DNA from: Reichenbachiella sp. 5M10
GTDB lineage: Bacteria; Bacteroidota; Bacteroidia; Cytophagales; Cyclobacteriaceae
Direction: 5' to 3'
NCBI RefSeq assembly: GCF_002742335.1
Contig: NZ_MDGR01000007.1
Location: 1,430,501 to 1,494,500, forward strand
DNA length: 64,000 nucleotides
Shown: positions 62,068 to 64,000 of the stretch, piece after piece
Layout of the letters: every line of letters starts with the position of its first letter
Position numbering within the stretch: position 1 is the first letter of the stretch
The notes under the pieces: generated by a model
What the model saw: the letters and a program-made list of their open reading frames with translations, nothing else
Databases searched by the model: none
What the model was told of the DNA's origin: nothing
Made by a program: the position numbers and the translations under genes

Positions 62068-63315
62068 CTAATCTTCGTGGCGAAGACCGTGTTGATACTG
62101 GCTATCATTGCCATTGAGGTGCTCAATGACTGGGTGGACATATCGAGGTTGTCCATGTATTCTCTTTGATACCTTGTGAATGAATCCTAGCTTCTCCATG
62201 GCCATATTCAACTTTCTGATTGAAAGCTTCATGTTGGAATAAGCATTCATTTTGGTTAGGATCTCTGATGGCATTAAGAAGGTGGCTTGGGGATTATCAG
62301 CTGTACAGGGTTCAAACAAGCGTATGAGCCAGTCCTCCTCAGGGGAGTTCTGCCTGAACAGGTTATTGACTGAATTCAATACGCGCATTTCTTCCTGCTG
62401 AAACCAAAATGGAAAGCCCTGGTCCAACAAGTGCAATGCCTGTGACCAGACTTTGACCATGTCAATATTATGATCAAAATGGACAGTGTTTACTTTGAAG
62501 ACAAGGTATCTGCGATTTTCGGTATCCGATAAGAACTGAGTATTATTGACGCTTCCCATGAAGCTGCAGACGCGATCTCTTTTGCGACTGAACTTATGCC
62601 AGGTCTTTCTATTAGTTACAAAAGGAGCAGTGATGATGGCCTTCATGCTATTGAAGTCCTTCCCGAAAATGGTTTCTAGCTGATCATCTATGTTCACAAA
62701 CCATTTTTCAGCCAAATAGTTGGCAGTGGTGTTGTCGGTTAAGGATGGATTGATATGGGAGCAAATCAGAAAGTCTTCTAGCCCTTTTGGACATAATCGA
62801 TTCAGCCAAGTGGTTTTTCCTACACCTTGGCCACCGGCTAGTATCAAACATAATTGATTGGTTCCTCTGCCTAGTACCGTAGCTACACTTCCCACCAACC
62901 ATTTTTGTAAATAGGGCTTCCAGAGGTCTTTTAAATGGATGTTCTCGATAGTGGCTTCATCAATTTCAACACTTTCTGCCAGCTTCTGGATATAATCAAT
63001 CCCGTCATGTGCTGGCAAACCCTTGAAGTAGGATTTCAATGGATGATGATTTCGTACTAGGTGTGAGTTGAGTATTTTGATTAGGACAGAATCCGATATT
63101 TTGAAACCGTCTACCTGTAGGTCTATCCATATAGAGTTGATTCGAGCTTCATCCAGTAGTTTGAATTTGTCATCCTCTACCTTTCGATACTCTACCTCTA
63201 GTGTCAAGTCATTTCTTCGAAACTCATATTTGAGATCAAGGTAGTCCTTTACCTCCAGTATGTGGTGCTTCTTTTTCTCACCATCATTTTTCTGAATGTC
63301 TTTGTGTTCAAGCAT
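62068..63315 (-). CDS. VirE/VapE-type primase-helicase (P-loop)
   Basis: The 415-aa P-loop ATPase has a Walker A (LILAGGQGVGKTTWLNRL, about 157-175), a Walker B-like acidic strand (WFVNIDDQLE), and downstream sensor elements (CSFMGSVNNTQFLSDTENRRYLVFKV). It resembles the virulence-associated E domain, found in plasmid, phage-satellite and integrative-element replication modules. A primase partner is not obvious in its N-terminus. It overlaps the downstream frame of the 166-aa gene by 8 nt and is likely part of the element's replication or mobilisation set. Confidence 0.85.
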   Translation of the reverse strand: MLEHKDIQKNDGEKKKHHILEVKDYLDLKYEFRRNDLTLEVEYRKVEDDKFKLLDEARINSIWIDLQVDGFKISDSVLIKILNSHLVRNHHPLKSYFKGLPAHDGIDYIQKLAESVEIDEATIENIHLKDLWKPYLQKWLVGSVATVLGRGTNQLCLILAGGQGVGKTTWLNRLCPKGLEDFLICSHINPSLTDNTTANYLAEKWFVNIDDQLETIFGKDFNSMKAIITAPFVTNRKTWHKFSRKRDRVCSFMGSVNNTQFLSDTENRRYLVFKVNTVHFDHNIDMVKVWSQALHLLDQGFPFWFQQEEMRVLNSVNNLFRQNSPEEDWLIRLFEPCTADNPQATFLMPSEILTKMNAYSNMKLSIRKLNMAMEKLGFIHKVSKRIHGQPRYVHPVIEHLNGNDSQYQHGLRHED

Positions 63316-63808
63316 ATGCTTTAGATTCTATACCGAATTGGCGATTCCACTTAGAAAATGCTTTCTTATTCAGGATAGCCCATAAGGTTTCGCGCTCGTG
63401 TTGAGGAAGTCCATTGATTAACTCGATGAAAGAGGAGGGGAGTTGTACCTCGCCATTCCGATGATGATAGACCGCTTCAGAGATCAGGTATGATTTACCT
63501 TTTGCCATCCAAACACGGAAATCCATGATGCCATGAATAATACAAATCGCCTCAAAGCTTTCTTTAACACTGACAAGCCTATTGTACTTCTGAGAGTTTT
63601 TGATTGACAAGTCAAGAGTCAGTTGATCATAAGCTTCGAGAGAATTCAAAACCTCATGTTGGTAGTCTATCAATGCCTTAATGATGTTACTCTGGATGCT
63701 AAGAAATTGGACACTGACTTTGCCCTGATCAGCTAGGTACTGCAGGTTGTCCTGGAGCTTCCTTACTGCTATTTCAAAGCGTTCGTTGGCTTGGTTAAAC
63801 TTGCTCAT
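63308..63808 (-). CDS. Hypothetical helical protein, 166 aa
   Basis: An N-terminal coiled coil (MSKFNQANERFEIAVRKLQDNLQYLADQG) is followed by helical segments. No family is recognised. Its ATG 63808 overlaps the stop of the upstream HTH gene (ATGA), and its end overlaps the helicase start by 8 nt. So HTH, this protein and the helicase form one operon. Upstream in-frame codons to 63841 are within the HTH gene and unlikely to be used. Confidence 0.8.
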   Translation of the reverse strand: MSKFNQANERFEIAVRKLQDNLQYLADQGKVSVQFLSIQSNIIKALIDYQHEVLNSLEAYDQLTLDLSIKNSQKYNRLVSVKESFEAICIIHGIMDFRVWMAKGKSYLISEAVYHHRNGEVQLPSSFIELINGLPQHERETLWAILNKKAFSKWNRQFGIESKAYA

Positions 63809-64000
63809 TTGACATCCAGATATGGTGGGTAACCGAGGCATTCATATATTTTACTCACCTGTTTTGGCGTGTAAAGAAGCCCTTCTCTTTTGCCGATGAT
63901 TGAGTGGTGAGGGTTGAGCCATTTCTTCATGATCTTATTGCTCACATCGTAAGCATTGGCCAATTCAGATAGGCTCATAGGGGTTGCAATTATGTTTTCC
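63805..64000 (-). CDS. Small HTH-type DNA-binding protein (5' end probably outside window)
   Basis: The minus-strand frame is open to the window edge. The in-window part contains MSLSELANAYDVSNKIMKKW and TPKQVSKIYECLGYP, resembling the small HTH proteins that start replication modules in Bacteroidota elements. ATG 63978 could be the start (57 aa), but similar proteins usually have a longer N-terminus. The stop overlaps the next gene's ATG. Confidence 0.7.
   Translation of the reverse strand, partial: ENIIATPMSLSELANAYDVSNKIMKKWLNPHHSIIGKREGLLYTPKQVSKIYECLGYPPYLDVK

Larger units (their letters stand above)
45478..64000. mobile_element. Integrated mobile element (left end to window edge)
   Basis: Several signs support an integrative element starting just past mnmE. 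An excisionase-like HTH gene is followed by a tyrosine recombinase at 45.7-47.2 kb. An RteC homologue and a second HTH gene lie near 53 kb, and a VirE/VapE-type helicase with small HTH genes at 62-64 kb. Between are defence and signalling cargo, and the base composition becomes visibly more AT-rich, especially at 53.8-58.5 kb. No relaxase or conjugation genes are visible, so transfer mode is unknown. The right end, and hence the matching attachment repeat, is outside the window. Confidence 0.82.

Noticed and set aside
45478-64000. Insertion sequences or a CRISPR array within the element
   Set aside because: No transposase motifs with flanking terminal repeats and no regularly spaced direct repeats were found.

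Overview
The window looks like chromosomal DNA from a gliding-type Bacteroidota, probably Cytophagales. The evidence is DUF3347 copper proteins, CarboxypepD_reg/DUF5686 and beta-barrel outer-membrane proteins, a Wzi-like protein, FKBP lipoproteins, SiaB/SpoIIE signalling genes, an RteC homologue and weak Shine-Dalgarno use. No rRNA, ribosomal-protein cluster or CRISPR array is present, so genus cannot be fixed from the sequence alone.

Positions 1-10.8 kb: a copper/silver resistance locus, all on the + strand. It holds a CusA-like RND pump (5' end cut by the window), a TolC-like channel, a CusB-like adaptor with metal-binding and DUF3347 domains, a DUF3347 lipoprotein, a regulator fusing an HMA-like module to an AraC HTH, and a CopA P-type ATPase. 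Positions 11.2-16.9 kb: a very large multi-PAS/GAF HisKA_3 kinase, a PAS protein with an H-box but no ATPase domain, and a convergent NarL-type regulator. Positions 17.1-27.4 kb: one long chemotaxis operon (cheY, STAS, cheY, cheA, cheW, cheW, mcp, cheR, kinase-like protein, cheD, cheB, cheC-like). No flagellar genes are nearby, so its output is probably gliding, pili or another behaviour. The kinase-like protein has Asn where the phosphoacceptor His should be.

Positions 27.4-45.5 kb: ordinary chromosome. It carries a DUF5686 outer-membrane protein, a Wzi-like barrel, small lipoproteins, two tandem tRNA-Asp genes each with its own terminator, an acyl-CoA dehydrogenase, a partner-switch-like signalling operon (SiaB-type kinase, coiled-coil membrane protein, histidine kinase, REC-SpoIIE phosphatase), a TPR lipoprotein, thrS, a double-FKBP lipoprotein and mnmE.

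Positions 45.5-64 kb, immediately after mnmE: an integrated mobile element that runs off the right edge. It begins with inverted repeats, an excisionase-like HTH protein and a tyrosine recombinase, and also has RteC, a second small HTH protein, a VirE/VapE-type helicase and a partial HTH gene. Cargo includes (i) a two-component system with a PepSY-like lipoprotein and an outer-membrane receptor, whose two transcription units share a tandem TTCYAAAT box; (ii) a CBASS anti-phage operon with a 57-aa leader protein, a CD-NTase, a stand-alone E2-like protein (type II-short hallmark), a TM-STING effector and a multi-pass membrane protein; (iii) an ECF-like sigma factor overlapping a Panacea/SocA-like gene; (iv) GC-rich structured DNA without convincing genes; and (v) a compact three-gene module of unknown function (252, 82 and 86 aa) with its own terminator.

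The most interesting parts are the E2 plus TM-STING CBASS operon, the sigma/Panacea-like pair beside the GC-rich non-coding block, and the three-gene module. All assignments rest on reading motifs and context; no database search was run.
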